This document shows positions 1-8,787 of a stretch of DNA of 64,000 bases, in pieces. Every line of letters begins with the position of its first letter. Position 1 is the stretch's first letter. The stretch spans positions 227,501-291,500 of the forward strand of contig NZ_KI912577.1 of assembly GCF_000519085.1 (NCBI RefSeq), written 5' to 3'. A model generated the notes under the pieces. The model saw nothing but the letters and a program-made list of their open reading frames with translations, was not told the DNA's origin and did not search any database. The position numbers and the translations under genes are program-made. This DNA comes from Methylobacterium sp. 10 (lineage in GTDB: Bacteria > Pseudomonadota > Alphaproteobacteria > Rhizobiales > Beijerinckiaceae).

Positions 1-1
1 C

Positions 2-343
2 GGCTATGGCCGCCGGGTCGAACTGCAGCACATCAACGGCTACGTCACCACCTACAACCACATGTCGCGCTTTGCCCGAGGGGTGACGGCGGGGGCCAAG
101 GTGCGCCAGGGCCAGGTGATCGGCTATGTCGGTTCCACCGGCCTCTCCACCGGCGCGCACCTGCATTACGAGGTCGTCATCAACGGCCATTTCGTCGACC
201 CGATGAAGATCCGCGTGCCGCGCGGACGCGAACTCGACGGGCGGATGCTCACCGAATTCACGCGCCAGCGCGAGCAGATCGAGACCACGCTGCAGAAATC
301 CCGAACCGGGGTCGCCATGGCCCAGCGCGACGCTCCGCGCTGA
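2..343 (+). CDS. M23 family metallopeptidase, C-terminal part (5' end outside window)
   Basis: This is the C-terminal end of a LytM/M23 zinc peptidase that cuts peptidoglycan cross-links in the periplasm. The reading frame is open from base 2, so the gene starts before the window. The visible part has the typical end of the peptidase fold: a Gly-Tyr-Gly strand, 'YNHMSRF', a 'GQVIGYVGSTGLSTG' turn and the zinc-site motif 'HLHYEV'. After the fold comes an Arg/Gln-rich tail of about 50 residues ('EFTRQREQIETTLQK'), which is longer than the minimal domain. The first zinc-binding motif and any signal peptide or coiled coil lie upstream and cannot be judged. It ends just before the convergent gluQRS gene. 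Confidence 0.9.
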   Translation, partial: GYGRRVELQHINGYVTTYNHMSRFARGVTAGAKVRQGQVIGYVGSTGLSTGAHLHYEVVINGHFVDPMKIRVPRGRELDGRMLTEFTRQREQIETTLQKSRTGVAMAQRDAPR

Positions 344-355
344 ACTTCCCTCCCC

Positions 356-1222
356 TCACCCGAACCCGAGCCGGCGGCGGATCTCCGCCGGGGTGACGCC
401 CCGCGCTCGCAGATCGCCGAGGGATTCCGAACCGCGCGATTTGGCGAGCTTCGTCCCGTCGGGACCGAGGATCAGGGCGTGGTGATGATAGACCGGGCCG
501 TCGAAGCCGAGCAGCGCCTGCAGAAGGATGTGCAGGTCGGTGGAGGCCATGAGGTCCGCTCCGCGAACCACGTGGCTGATCCCCTGGGCGGCATCGTCGA
601 TCACCACGGACAGGTGATAGCTCGTGGGCACGTCGCGGCGCGCGATCAGCACATCACCCCAGCGGGCGGGATCGGCGACATGGCTCGTTTCCAAGCCATC
701 GGCATCGAGGCAGCGGAAGCGATGCGGGCCAGAGACTAGGGCGAGGGCGTGGGCCGTATCGAGCCGCCAGCCATGCGGCAGGCCGGCCGCGAGGCGTGAC
801 GCCCGCTCATCGTGGGAAAGGACGCGGCACGTGCCGGGATACAGGGGCGCCCCGTCCGGATCGCGAGGCGGCTCCGGCCCGGCGGCCGCGACCACGGCGG
901 CACGGGAACAGAAGCAGGGATAGACGTGGCCGCGCGAGCGGAGTGCGTCGATGGCATCGCGATAGGTCGAGAGATGCTCGGACTGGCGCCGCACGGAACC
1001 GCTGAACCCGATCCCGAGCCAGGCGAGATCGTCCTCGATGGCGGCGATCAGGTCCGGGCGCGAACGCACCGGATCGATATCCTCGATCCGCAGGACGAGG
1101 TCACCGCCGAGCCGTGCGGCGAACATCTCGTTCACCAGGGCGGAATAGGCGTGTCCGAGATGAAGGCGCCCGTTTGGGCTCGGCGCGAAGCGAAGGCGGA
1201 CCGAAGCGGACGATCCGGTCAT
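356..1222 (-). CDS. gluQRS: glutamyl-Q tRNA(Asp) synthetase
   Basis: This is a truncated glutamyl-tRNA synthetase paralogue that attaches glutamate to the queuosine base of tRNA-Asp. It has 288 residues, which is usual for the family, and lacks the anticodon-binding domain. The class I signature is present: 'APSPNGRLHLGH' with HLGH at residues 21-24, and a KMSKS-like 'KLAKS' near residue 260. A 'CFC' pair, a Tyr and a later Cys at about residues 105-130 fit the family's zinc site. The start ATG at 1222 is preferred because it overlaps the stop of the upstream small gene as ATGA; a longer in-frame start at 1333 would lie inside that gene. Confidence 0.93.
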   Translation of the reverse strand: MTGSSASVRLRFAPSPNGRLHLGHAYSALVNEMFAARLGGDLVLRIEDIDPVRSRPDLIAAIEDDLAWLGIGFSGSVRRQSEHLSTYRDAIDALRSRGHVYPCFCSRAAVVAAAGPEPPRDPDGAPLYPGTCRVLSHDERASRLAAGLPHGWRLDTAHALALVSGPHRFRCLDADGLETSHVADPARWGDVLIARRDVPTSYHLSVVIDDAAQGISHVVRGADLMASTDLHILLQALLGFDGPVYHHHALILGPDGTKLAKSRGSESLGDLRARGVTPAEIRRRLGFG

Positions 1223-1521
1223 TCCCCGGAATGGCGCTGGCAAAGCTCTGCTTTGGGAACGCAGGCGATGCCCGGCATGGAGCAGGCTATCCCATCCCCG
1301 TAGCGTCGGCAGATCGTACAGCCGTCGCTCCATTCGGCGCAGGACGCATCGGCTGCCGGAGAACCGCGTCCTGAACGCCCGTGCGAGGAGGGGGCGAAGG
1401 TGCCGATCAGGACGGTGGCCACCACGAGGGCCGCTACGGCCCAGGCCACGAGACCGTCCCGGTTCTGCGACGTCGGCACGGGTGCCGGGGCATCCGATAG
1501 TGGCGGGGTTGGTGCATGCAT
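1219..1521 (-). CDS. small Cys-rich membrane-anchored hypothetical protein
   Basis: I do not recognise this 100-residue protein. It has a Pro-rich N-terminus, one membrane segment at about residues 24-42 ('VAWAVAALVVATVLIGTF') and a C-terminal tail with six cysteines ('CAEWSDGCTIC', then further Cys residues). The tail probably lies outside the cytoplasm and is disulphide-bonded or binds metal; this is inference. Its stop overlaps the gluQRS start by four bases (ATGA), which suggests translational coupling and supports it being a real gene. Confidence 0.65.
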   Translation of the reverse strand: MHAPTPPLSDAPAPVPTSQNRDGLVAWAVAALVVATVLIGTFAPSSHGRSGRGSPAADASCAEWSDGCTICRRYGDGIACSMPGIACVPKAELCQRHSGE

Positions 1522-1569
1522 GAGCCCGTGTTCGCTCGCTCGCCGCGCCCTGTCAACGCGAATTGCCCC

Positions 1570-3633
1570 TCAGGCCGCGGCGACGGAACGGCGTTCGAGG
1601 AGAGCAGGCAAGGCCTTGAGGTCGAGGGGTTTTGCCAGGAATTCGTCGAACCCGGCCTCCCGCGCGGCCAACTCGTCCTCGCGACCGGTATTGGCTGTGA
1701 GCGCCACCAGTCTGAGCGGCGCGCGAGCGTGCTCGGCCTCGCTGGCACGCAGGCGCCGCGCCGTTTCCAGGCCGTCGATTCCCGGCATGCGGATGTCGAT
1801 GAGGGCGAGGTCGAACCGGGATGCGGGATGGTCGAGCCGAGCCAGCGCCTCGGATCCGTCCCGCGCCAGAACCACCGTCGCGCCGAGCCGCTCCAGAGCC
1901 CTGGTGGCCAGAAGGGCGTTGATCGGGTTGTCCTCGGCAAGGAGCACATGGACGCTCGGCACCGCGCGAGGGCTGCCCTTGGCCGGCGAGACCTCGCCGT
2001 TTCCGGGCACCGGCTTTGCCGCGGGGCCGGGCGTTTCCACCGAGGAGGTCGGCGCCAGCAGCCTGTCGAACAGGGAGCGTGCTCGGACCGGCTTGATCAG
2101 GTAGCTGTCGAAGCCAGCCGCCCCCGGCGCACCGAACTCACGTCGATCGAAGGGGGACAGCAGGATGAGGCTGCAGCGCACGCCGCGTCGCCTCGCTTCC
2201 GCAGCGAGCCTGCGCACGCTCTCGTCGCCGAGGGCGCGATCGGCGATCACCGCATCGAAGGACACGCCCGACAGCGTATCGAGCCCGGTCTCGACAGTCG
2301 GCACCACCACTGCCGACGCGCCGGACCGGGACAGGCGCCGGGCGAGGAACGGGGCCTGATAGGGGGAATCGGCGACGATCAGGATCTTGCGGCCCTGCAA
2401 GGACACGGTCGGCACGGTGTTCTCCGGCTCTGCGCCGACCGGCAGGGGCAAGTGGATCGTGAAGGTGCTGCCGCGGCCGACGACGGAGTGCGCATCGATG
2501 CGTCCCCCCATCCGCGAAGCGAGACGCCGGCTGATGGCGAGGCCGAGACCGGTTCCCTCGTGGCGGGTGCTGGCGCTGTTGTCGCCCTGCTCGAACTCCT
2601 CGAACAGGATCGGGATACGCGCTGCGGGGATACCCGCTCCCGTATCCGAGACCGCCAGGACGATCTCCTGCGCGATCCACCGTATCGACACGCCGACCCC
2701 GCCCTGGTTGGTGAACTTGATCGCGTTGCCCGCCAGATTGACCACGATCTGCCGGATACGGTCCGCATCGCCGATGAATTCGCCCGGCACGTCGTCGGCC
2801 ACGTCGATGGCGATCTCGATGCCCTTGTCCTGGGCGCGGGGCGCCAGGAGTTCGACCACGCCCTCCACCACCGCCCGGAGATCGAAGGGTTCCGCCGACA
2901 GGTCGAGACGTCCCGCCTCGATCCGCGAAAAATCGAGGATGCCGTCGATGAGTGTCAGCAGGGCCCGGCCCGAGGTGTGCACCGCCTCCACATAGGTCCG
3001 CTGCTCGGCATCGAGGCCGGTCTCGAGGACGAGGTCGGCCATGCCGAGAATGCCGTTCAACGGCGTGCGGAATTCGTGGCTGACGGTGGCGAGGAAGCGC
3101 GACTTCGCGACGTTGGCCGCCTCGGCGCGGTGAAGCGCCTCGTCAAGGGAGCGGGCGGATTCGATCCGCTCGGTGATGTCCGAGCCCGCCCGCAGCCATT
3201 GCGTGCGCCCTCCGGGACCGGTGACCCGCGTCTCGATGAAGGAGAACCAGCGCGGAATGCCGTCGACGGGGCGCACTTGCATCTCCACACGGCTGACGCC
3301 GTCGGATTGCTGCTGCCGAAGTCCCTGGTCCAGGATTTCGAGGTCCACCGTCGAACCGACTAACGTCAACGGCTCGACCCCGAGGAGACGCCCGAATCCA
3401 TCGTTGGCGAAGGTGATGCGACATTGCGCGTCCCGCTGGACGATGACGTCGGTAGTCGCTTCCACGAGCGCGCGGTAGCGCTCCTCGCTCTCGGACATCC
3501 GCCAGATACTGTCCTGGAGACGTTCGACTTCGGACGGGTCGCCGGTCGGCCGTCGCAGGCCTCGGGCGAGCAGGCTCGCCGTGGCCAGGATCGCGAACAG
3601 GACGAGGGCGAGGGTGACCTCCAGGGTGATCAT
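1570..3633 (-). CDS. PAS-containing hybrid sensor histidine kinase/response regulator
   Basis: This is a 687-residue hybrid kinase. The order is one N-terminal membrane segment (about residues 4-23), a PAS domain (about 45-155), HisKA with 'VSHEFRTPLNG' and phospho-acceptor His186, an HATPase with 'NLAGNAIKF', 'DTGAGIP' and 'GTGLGLAI', then two receiver domains. The second receiver is complete ('LLAEDNP', Asp613 in 'LIDIRMPG', Lys in 'AKPL'). The first is partly degenerate: the usual acidic pair reads 'IVADS', though an Asp and the Lys are kept. The start at 3633 has a GGAGAGG ribosome site about five bases upstream; a longer in-frame start at 3720 would add 29 Arg/Ser-rich residues. The signal sensed is unknown. 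Confidence 0.88.
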   Translation of the reverse strand: MITLEVTLALVLFAILATASLLARGLRRPTGDPSEVERLQDSIWRMSESEERYRALVEATTDVIVQRDAQCRITFANDGFGRLLGVEPLTLVGSTVDLEILDQGLRQQQSDGVSRVEMQVRPVDGIPRWFSFIETRVTGPGGRTQWLRAGSDITERIESARSLDEALHRAEAANVAKSRFLATVSHEFRTPLNGILGMADLVLETGLDAEQRTYVEAVHTSGRALLTLIDGILDFSRIEAGRLDLSAEPFDLRAVVEGVVELLAPRAQDKGIEIAIDVADDVPGEFIGDADRIRQIVVNLAGNAIKFTNQGGVGVSIRWIAQEIVLAVSDTGAGIPAARIPILFEEFEQGDNSASTRHEGTGLGLAISRRLASRMGGRIDAHSVVGRGSTFTIHLPLPVGAEPENTVPTVSLQGRKILIVADSPYQAPFLARRLSRSGASAVVVPTVETGLDTLSGVSFDAVIADRALGDESVRRLAAEARRRGVRCSLILLSPFDRREFGAPGAAGFDSYLIKPVRARSLFDRLLAPTSSVETPGPAAKPVPGNGEVSPAKGSPRAVPSVHVLLAEDNPINALLATRALERLGATVVLARDGSEALARLDHPASRFDLALIDIRMPGIDGLETARRLRASEAEHARAPLRLVALTANTGREDELAAREAGFDEFLAKPLDLKALPALLERRSVAAA

Positions 3634-3951
3634 CGACCTCTCCGTGGGGCGGCACGAGTGGATCGCCGCATGGCGTCGCGCCGCGCGGCGCGACGATGCC
3701 GCCGAGGTTCCTCCTCCCACTCCATTCCTATCTCTTGCATGTGAGATTGAAGGACGGCTTTCGAAAGGAGCTTAAGGCTTCCTTGCCGCGGCGGAGGACA
3801 TCCCTCGCCCCGCATCGGCGACGTCATGGTCATAGCCGATGCCGGCCTGCCTGGCGCGCCGCGCTTCACGGGCAGGCCGCGATGGTGTAGGCGCGACGGC
3901 TTGTACCTGGGCCGCCCCTCCCCTGAGGCTAGGCCGCGAGACGCAGGCACC
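3634..3951. other. divergent intergenic region, kinase/trpA
   Basis: This stretch holds the divergent promoters and leaders of the hybrid kinase (minus) and trpA (plus). In-frame starts upstream of trpA exist but lack family similarity. I see no leader peptide with consecutive Trp codons, no clear attenuator and no RNA gene. trpA is separated from trpF/trpB here. Confidence 0.5.
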
Positions 3952-4818
3952 ATGACCCTTTCTCCGTCAGAGACCTCTTCGCAGCCGGACAGCGCCGGTT
4001 CCACGGGGACACGCATCGAAGCGACCTTCGCCCGCTGCCGCGCGGAGAAGCGCGCCGCCCTCGTGACCTACGTCATGGCCGGCGACCCCGATGCCGAGAC
4101 CTCCCTCAAGGTGCTCCGGGCGTTGCCGCAGGCCGGCGCCGACATCGTCGAGTTCGGCCTACCCTTCACCGACCCGATGGCGGACGGGCCGGCGATCCAG
4201 GCGGCGGCGCTTCGCGCCCTCGCGGGCGGCCAGGATCTGGTCAAGACCCTCGGCCTCGTCCGGCGTTTCCGGGAGGACAATTCCGGAACCCCGGTCATCC
4301 TGATGGGATACTACAACCCGATCCATGCCTACGGCGTCGACCGGTTCCTCGACGACGCCGTCGCGGCGGGGATCGACGGGCTGATCGTCGTCGATCTTCC
4401 GCCGGAGGAGGACGACGAACTCTGCCTGCCGGCCCTCGCCAAGGGCCTGGCCTTCATTCGGCTGGCAACGCCCACCACCGACGAGCGCCGCCTTCCCGCC
4501 GTCCTCGCGAATACGGCCGGCTTCGTCTATTATGTGTCGATCAACGGTATCACCGGCACGGCGACGCCCGATTTCGGCCGTGTGGCCGAGGCGGTGGGCC
4601 GTATCCGCAGTCATACGGAGCTGCCCGTGGTGGTCGGCTTCGGCGTCAGGACGGGCGCCCAGGCCGCCGCGATCGCCAAGGGCGCGGACGGCGTGGTCGT
4701 CGGCTCCGCGCTCGTGGATGTGATCCACCGGGCGGTGGTGGACGGCCGGGACGCAGCCGAGGCGGTGAGCGCCCTGGTACGCGAACTGGCCGAGGGCGTG
4801 CGCGGCCGGACCGTCTGA
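3952..4818 (+). CDS. trpA: tryptophan synthase alpha chain
   Basis: TrpA cleaves indole-3-glycerol phosphate to indole and glyceraldehyde 3-phosphate and passes indole to TrpB. The protein has 288 residues, slightly longer than usual because of a Ser/Thr-rich N-terminus. The catalytic Glu and Asp are seen in '[15 protein letters not shown]' (Glu67 and Asp78), followed by 'MGYYNPI', '[11 protein letters not shown]' and the phosphate-binding 'VGFGVRTG' and 'VVGSALV' turns. Upstream in-frame ATGs, for example at 3826, lie outside the family alignment. accD and folC follow on the same strand, a conserved alphaproteobacterial block; trpB is not in the window. Confidence 0.95.
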   Translation: MTLSPSETSSQPDSAGSTGTRIEATFARCRAEKRAALVTYVMAGDPDAETSLKVLRALPQAGADIVEFGLPFTDPMADGPAIQAAALRALAGGQDLVKTLGLVRRFREDNSGTPVILMGYYNPIHAYGVDRFLDDAVAAGIDGLIVVDLPPEEDDELCLPALAKGLAFIRLATPTTDERRLPAVLANTAGFVYYVSINGITGTATPDFGRVAEAVGRIRSHTELPVVVGFGVRTGAQAAAIAKGADGVVVGSALVDVIHRAVVDGRDAAEAVSALVRELAEGVRGRTV

Positions 4819-4900
4819 CAGAGCCACGCCGGAACGATCCGTCCGCGAGCCGGTCCCCGGCTCATCCGAGACCCCTTCCCTCAAGAACGGTCAGTCGACG

Positions 4901-5803
4901 ATGGTTGAACCCATGAACTGGATCTCGGAGGTCGTGCGCCCCAGGATCAAGACCCTGTTCAAGCGCGAGACCCCCGAGAACCTGTGGGTCAAATGCCCCG
5001 ATAGCGGGCAGATGGTGTTCCACAAGGAGGTGGAGGGGAACCACTGGGTCATCCCGGGGTCCGAGCACCATCTGAAGATGAGCGCGCAGGCGCGCCTGAA
5101 GATGATGTTCGACGAGGGCACCTGGATCGACGTGCCCCTGCCGGAGGTGGCCGCCGACCCGCTCAAGTTTCGCGACGAGAAGCGCTACGCCGACCGCCTG
5201 AAGGACGCCCGCGCCAAGACCGGGATGCCCGATGCCTTCAAGATCGGCTTCGGCCGGGTCTCGGGTCTGCCGATGACGCTTGCGGTGCAGGATTTCGCCT
5301 TCATGGCCGGCTCGCTCGGCATGGCGGCGGGCGAGGCCTTCGTGCGCGGCGCCGAGACGGCGCTGGACAAGCGCACGCCCTACATTCTGTTCTCGGCCTC
5401 CGGCGGCGCGCGCATGCAGGAGGGTATCCTGTCGCTCATGCAGATGCCGCGCACGACGGTGGCCGTGCGCCGGCTGAAGGCGGCGAAGCTTCCCTACATC
5501 GTGGTGCTCACCAACCCGACCACGGGCGGCGTCACCGCGTCCTACGCCATGCTCGGCGATGTCCATCTCGCCGAGCCCGGCGCCCTGATCTGCTTTGCAG
5601 GGCCGCGCGTCATCGAACAGACGATCCGCGAGAAACTGCCCGACGGGTTCCAGCGCGCCGAGTATCTGCAGGAACACGGAATGGTCGATCAGGTCGTGCA
5701 CCGGCATGCCCTGAAGGACACGATCTCACGACTCTGCGGCCTGCTGATGAACCAGCCTGCGGCGACACCGGCCCGCGCGGGCGCGGTTGCCGAGCCGGCC
5801 TGA
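4901..5803 (+). CDS. accD: acetyl-CoA carboxylase carboxyltransferase subunit beta
   Basis: AccD is the beta subunit of acetyl-CoA carboxylase carboxyltransferase and transfers CO2 from biotin to acetyl-CoA in fatty acid synthesis. The protein has 300 residues with the crotonase-like signature '[11 protein letters not shown]' and '[17 protein letters not shown]'. The N-terminal region that forms a four-Cys zinc ribbon in E. coli AccD reads '[14 protein letters not shown]' and then 'VIPGSEHH': only Cys32 remains, so this copy cannot bind zinc in the standard way. Loss of the ribbon cysteines is, to my knowledge, shared by related alphaproteobacteria. A second start at 4913 ('[10 protein letters not shown]') is also possible. 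Confidence 0.95.
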   Translation: MVEPMNWISEVVRPRIKTLFKRETPENLWVKCPDSGQMVFHKEVEGNHWVIPGSEHHLKMSAQARLKMMFDEGTWIDVPLPEVAADPLKFRDEKRYADRLKDARAKTGMPDAFKIGFGRVSGLPMTLAVQDFAFMAGSLGMAAGEAFVRGAETALDKRTPYILFSASGGARMQEGILSLMQMPRTTVAVRRLKAAKLPYIVVLTNPTTGGVTASYAMLGDVHLAEPGALICFAGPRVIEQTIREKLPDGFQRAEYLQEHGMVDQVVHRHALKDTISRLCGLLMNQPAATPARAGAVAEPA

Positions 5804-5831
5804 GCCCCCACGCGATACGGCGAGCCGATCC

Positions 5832-7157
5832 ATGGATTCCTCCGACGCGCTGATGGCCCGCTTCCTGGCCCTCCATCCCCGAACGATCGACCTGTCGCTG
5901 GGCCGGATCGAGCGCCTGCTCGAACGTCTCGGTCACCCGGAGCGCAAGCTGCCGCCGGTCATTCATGTGGCCGGCACCAACGGCAAGGGCTCGACCATCG
6001 CCTTCATGCGGGCGATTCTCGAAGCCGGCGGCCTCTCCGCGCATGTCTACACCTCGCCCCATCTCGTGCGCTTCCACGAGCGTATCCGCATCGGCGCGGT
6101 GGGCGGCGGCAGCTATGTGCCGGAGGACCAGCTCGCCGACGCCCTCGCCCGCTGCGAGGCATCCAATGCCGGCGAGCCGATCACGGTGTTCGAGATCACC
6201 ACCGCCGCGGCCTTCCTGCTGTTCTCGGAAACTCCGGCCGACGTGCTCCTGCTCGAAGTGGGGCTCGGCGGCCGGGTCGATGCCACCAACGTGATCGACA
6301 ATCCCGCGGCCGCCGTCGTCACGCCGATCGGGCGCGACCATGCGGAATATCTCGGCGATACCGTCGAAGCGGTGGCGACCGAGAAAGCGGGCATCTTCAA
6401 GCGCGGTTGCCCGGCGATCATCGCCGCCCAGGATTACAAGGAGGCGGATTCGGTGCTCTGCCGCTTCGCCGAGGAGATCGGAGCGACACCGATCCGGGTG
6501 GGTAACCAGGATTTCTCGGTCCATGCCGAGCGTGGCCGGATCGTCTACCAGGACGAACTCGACCTGTTCGACCTGCCCCAGCCCCGCCTCAACGGACGGC
6601 ATCAGTTCACCAACGCGGCCACTGCCATCGCGGCCCTGCGCGCGGCCGGTTTCGGCGATATCGGAGTGGAGGCCATCGAGGCCGGCCTCAACAAGGTCGA
6701 GTGGCCGGGCCGCCTGCAGCGGCTCACCCGCGGCCGCCTGTCTGACATGGCACCGGATGGTGCGGAGCTCTGGCTCGATGGCGGCCACAACATCGATGGC
6801 GGCCGCATTCTCGCGACCGCGATGGCGGATCTCGGCGAGCGTAGCGACGTACCGCTGATCCTGGTGGTGGGCCTTCTCGGCACGAAGGATGCGGAAGGTT
6901 TCCTGCGCAACTTCGTCGGACTGGCGCGCAACCTGATCGCGGTCCCGATCGGCGGTCAGATGGCGGCGCGGCCGGCCGAGGAGGTCGCGCAGATCGCCGC
7001 CGATGTCGGACTCACCGCCTATGTGGCCTCCAGCGTCGAGGCCGCCTTGGAAAGCCTCTCCGACCTCGCCTTCGAGCGGCCGCCGCGTATCCTGATCTGT
7101 GGCTCGCTCTATCTCGCGGGCAACGTCCTGACCGCCAACGGTACGCCTCCGACCTGA
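5832..7157 (+). CDS. folC: bifunctional folylpolyglutamate/dihydrofolate synthase
   Basis: FolC adds glutamate to dihydropteroate and extends the polyglutamate tail of folates. The 441-residue protein has the Mur-ligase-type ATP loop 'HVAGTNGKGSTIAFM' (about residues 45-59), then 'YTSPHLVRFHERI', 'TAAAFLLF', 'EVGLGGRVDATNVI' and the C-terminal 'LDGGHNIDGGR'. The start ATG at 5832 lies just downstream of accD; an upstream in-frame ATG at 5787 would overlap accD and encode an atypical N-terminus. It is the third gene of the trpA-accD-folC run. Confidence 0.95.
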   Translation: MDSSDALMARFLALHPRTIDLSLGRIERLLERLGHPERKLPPVIHVAGTNGKGSTIAFMRAILEAGGLSAHVYTSPHLVRFHERIRIGAVGGGSYVPEDQLADALARCEASNAGEPITVFEITTAAAFLLFSETPADVLLLEVGLGGRVDATNVIDNPAAAVVTPIGRDHAEYLGDTVEAVATEKAGIFKRGCPAIIAAQDYKEADSVLCRFAEEIGATPIRVGNQDFSVHAERGRIVYQDELDLFDLPQPRLNGRHQFTNAATAIAALRAAGFGDIGVEAIEAGLNKVEWPGRLQRLTRGRLSDMAPDGAELWLDGGHNIDGGRILATAMADLGERSDVPLILVVGLLGTKDAEGFLRNFVGLARNLIAVPIGGQMAARPAEEVAQIAADVGLTAYVASSVEAALESLSDLAFERPPRILICGSLYLAGNVLTANGTPPT

Positions 7158-7474
7158 TCGCTTCGGGTGAGAGGCGGTCCAATCGCGGAAGGAGAGTGAG
7201 TCTGCTGGACGAATCCTCGCCCGAGGCGAACGTGGTTAATGCATCGTTTGTCTTGGACAACCATGCCGGAGAGGAGTCTCCGGCATGGGACCGGCGTGAC
7301 GGAGACAGTTTCCTTGCCTATGGTCCGGGGCTGACACACCGCGACAATCCCCGCTTTTCACCGAACCGGCCACACTTGTGGCATCGGATATCGGGTGTGG
7401 CTCCTGCGCTACATCTCGTCTGCCCGAAATCGACTAGTTTGATCGTGGATCGGGCAAATCGCTGGGGATCAACG
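7158..7474. other. intergenic region folC to outer-membrane protein gene
   Basis: There is no convincing gene here. The region contains a perfect 12-bp-stem hairpin (listed separately) and the leader of the outer-membrane protein gene, with GGGGAT a few bases before its ATG. Confidence 0.5.
7261..7288. repeat. perfect inverted repeat, 12-bp stem with 4-base loop
   Basis: CCATGCCGGAGA pairs exactly with TCTCCGGCATGG around the loop GGAG. It lies about 100 bases after the folC stop and about 190 before the next start. It has no T-run on either strand, so it is not a standard intrinsic terminator. It may end the folC transcript or structure the next gene's leader. Confidence 0.6.
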
Positions 7475-8296
7475 ATGAAAAAGCTTCTCACCTCTTTCGC
7501 GGCCTTCACGGCCCTCACGGCAGCGGCCACCGCCGCTGACCTTCCGCGTCGCGCTGCGCCGCCGGTCTTCGTGCCGGTGCCGGTGTTCACCTGGACGGGC
7601 GCCTACTTCGGTATCAACGCCGGCTACGGCTTCGATGCCGGCAGCAACAGCGACCGCTACGTTCTTCCGGGCGGTTCGGTGCTGAACTCGTTCACCCGTG
7701 ACACGCTGGTTCTCACGACCAACAACAACAACAACCTCGAAGGCTTCGTCGGCGGTGGTCAGGTCGGCTACAACTACCAGTTCACCCCGGGTTCGGGCCT
7801 GGTCGTTGGTCTCGAGGCCGACGCTCAGTACACGGATTTCGGCAACAAGAGCCGTCTCGTGAATGGTAGCATCACCGATGGTGTCGACACCGTTGGCGTC
7901 CGGGTTCGCGTTCCCGGCAACGAGATGAACTTCTTCGGTACGGTTCGTGGCCGCGTCGGTTACGCCTTCGACCGCGTTCTGTTCTACGGCACCGGCGGCT
8001 TCGCCTATGGCGACGGCGGCACCGGCCGCGACGATTTCCGCACCGGCTACACGGCTGGTGGCGGCATCGAGTACGCCATGCCCGTCGACTCGTTCCTGAA
8101 CTTCTTCCGCTCGTCGGCTGTGACGCTGAAGGTCGAAGGTCTTTACGTGAACCTCGAGAACAAGGGTAACACCACCGAGCGCTCGGTGCTGAACCCGGCC
8201 AACGGCGTCCTCTCGCTCAGCCGCTCGGTCACCGCTCGTGAGAGCGAGTTCGCCGTCGTCCGCGCTGGTCTGAACTACAAGTTCGGCTCGTACTAA
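7475..8296 (+). CDS. outer-membrane beta-barrel (porin/opacity-like) protein
   Basis: This is a 273-residue exported protein of the Omp25/Omp31-like family common in Hyphomicrobiales. The signal peptide is 'MKKLLTSFAAFTALTAAATA' followed by 'ADLPRRAAPP'. The mature protein opens with 'FTWTGAYFGINAGYGF' and alternates short hydrophobic strands with polar loops; it ends 'VVRAGLNYKFGSY', the usual C-terminal beta strand. A run of five Asn (residues 83-87, from five AAC codons) sits in an early predicted loop. The start at 7475 is set by the signal peptide and the GGGGAT upstream. An intrinsic terminator follows, so it is probably transcribed alone. Function beyond an outer-membrane structural or pore role is unknown. 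Confidence 0.88.
   Translation: MKKLLTSFAAFTALTAAATAADLPRRAAPPVFVPVPVFTWTGAYFGINAGYGFDAGSNSDRYVLPGGSVLNSFTRDTLVLTTNNNNNLEGFVGGGQVGYNYQFTPGSGLVVGLEADAQYTDFGNKSRLVNGSITDGVDTVGVRVRVPGNEMNFFGTVRGRVGYAFDRVLFYGTGGFAYGDGGTGRDDFRTGYTAGGGIEYAMPVDSFLNFFRSSAVTLKVEGLYVNLENKGNTTERSVLNPANGVLSLSRSVTARESEFAVVRAGLNYKFGSY
7721..7735 (+). repeat. (AAC)5 trinucleotide repeat in the outer-membrane protein gene
   Basis: Five consecutive AAC codons give five Asn at residues 83-87, between 'VLTT' and 'LEGF', in what is probably an exposed loop of the beta barrel. Length change in steps of three bases would stay in frame. Confidence 0.8.
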
Positions 8297-8339
8297 GCCG
8301 ATACGTCGCAACGTCGACACAGGTCTCGAAACGGAGAAG

Positions 8340-8363
8340 CCCGGCCTCATGGCCGGGTTTTTT
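8340..8363 (+). terminator. intrinsic terminator after the outer-membrane protein gene
   Basis: CCCGGCC, loop TCAT, GGCCGGG, then six T: a seven-base-pair GC stem and T-run 43 bases after the stop codon. Confidence 0.9.
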
Positions 8364-8410
8364 CGTTTCCAAACCAGGATCCGCACAGGCAGGTGCGCAC
8401 CACCGCACAT

Positions 8411-8444
8411 AAAAAAAGCCCGGCCTTCCGAGGCCGGGCTTTTT
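8411..8444. terminator. bidirectional intrinsic terminator, trxA side
   Basis: A run of A, then AGCCCGGCCT, loop TCCG, AGGCCGGGCT and TTTT. On the minus strand the T-run of seven ends trxA, 23 bases past its stop; on the plus strand it is a second stop for transcripts from the outer-membrane protein gene. Confidence 0.88.
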
Positions 8445-8466
8445 CACGATGGTCTATCGGGAGCGT

Positions 8467-8787
8467 TCAGGCGCTGGCCTGGATCCAGCGGGAGAGATCG
8501 CCCTTCGGAGCCGCGCCGACCTTCTGGCTGGCGAGTTCACCGCCCTTGAAGATCAACAGGGTCGGAATCGAGCGGATACCGTACTTGGCGGCAATCCCGG
8601 GATTCTCGTCCACGTTGACCTTGGCGATCTTCACGCGACCCTGCATGTCGGCCGAGATCTCTTCGAGGGCCGGGCCGATCTGACGGCAAGGGCCGCACCA
8701 TTCCGCCCAGAAATCCACGACCACGGGCTCGGCGGACTGGAGGACGTCCTGCTCGAAGCTCGCATCGGTCACTTTTACCGTCGCCAT
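8467..8787 (-). CDS. trxA: thioredoxin
   Basis: Thioredoxin 1 keeps cytoplasmic protein thiols reduced. The 106-residue protein has '[11 protein letters not shown]' with the redox Cys31 and Cys34, the cis-Pro in '[10 protein letters not shown]' and '[16 protein letters not shown]'. The ATG at 8787 gives the standard length and has AAGGGA seven bases upstream; the frame stays open far upstream but that part does not resemble the family. trxA next to folC and addA is the usual alphaproteobacterial order, here interrupted by the outer-membrane protein and the sugar dehydrogenase. Confidence 0.96.
   Translation of the reverse strand: MATVKVTDASFEQDVLQSAEPVVVDFWAEWCGPCRQIGPALEEISADMQGRVKIAKVNVDENPGIAAKYGIRSIPTLLIFKGGELASQKVGAAPKGDLSRWIQASA

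Noticed and set aside
1516..3363. Long plus-strand open frame opposite the hybrid kinase
   Set aside because: Complementary-strand frames stay open in GC-rich DNA; the minus-strand kinase has clear domains while this frame has none.
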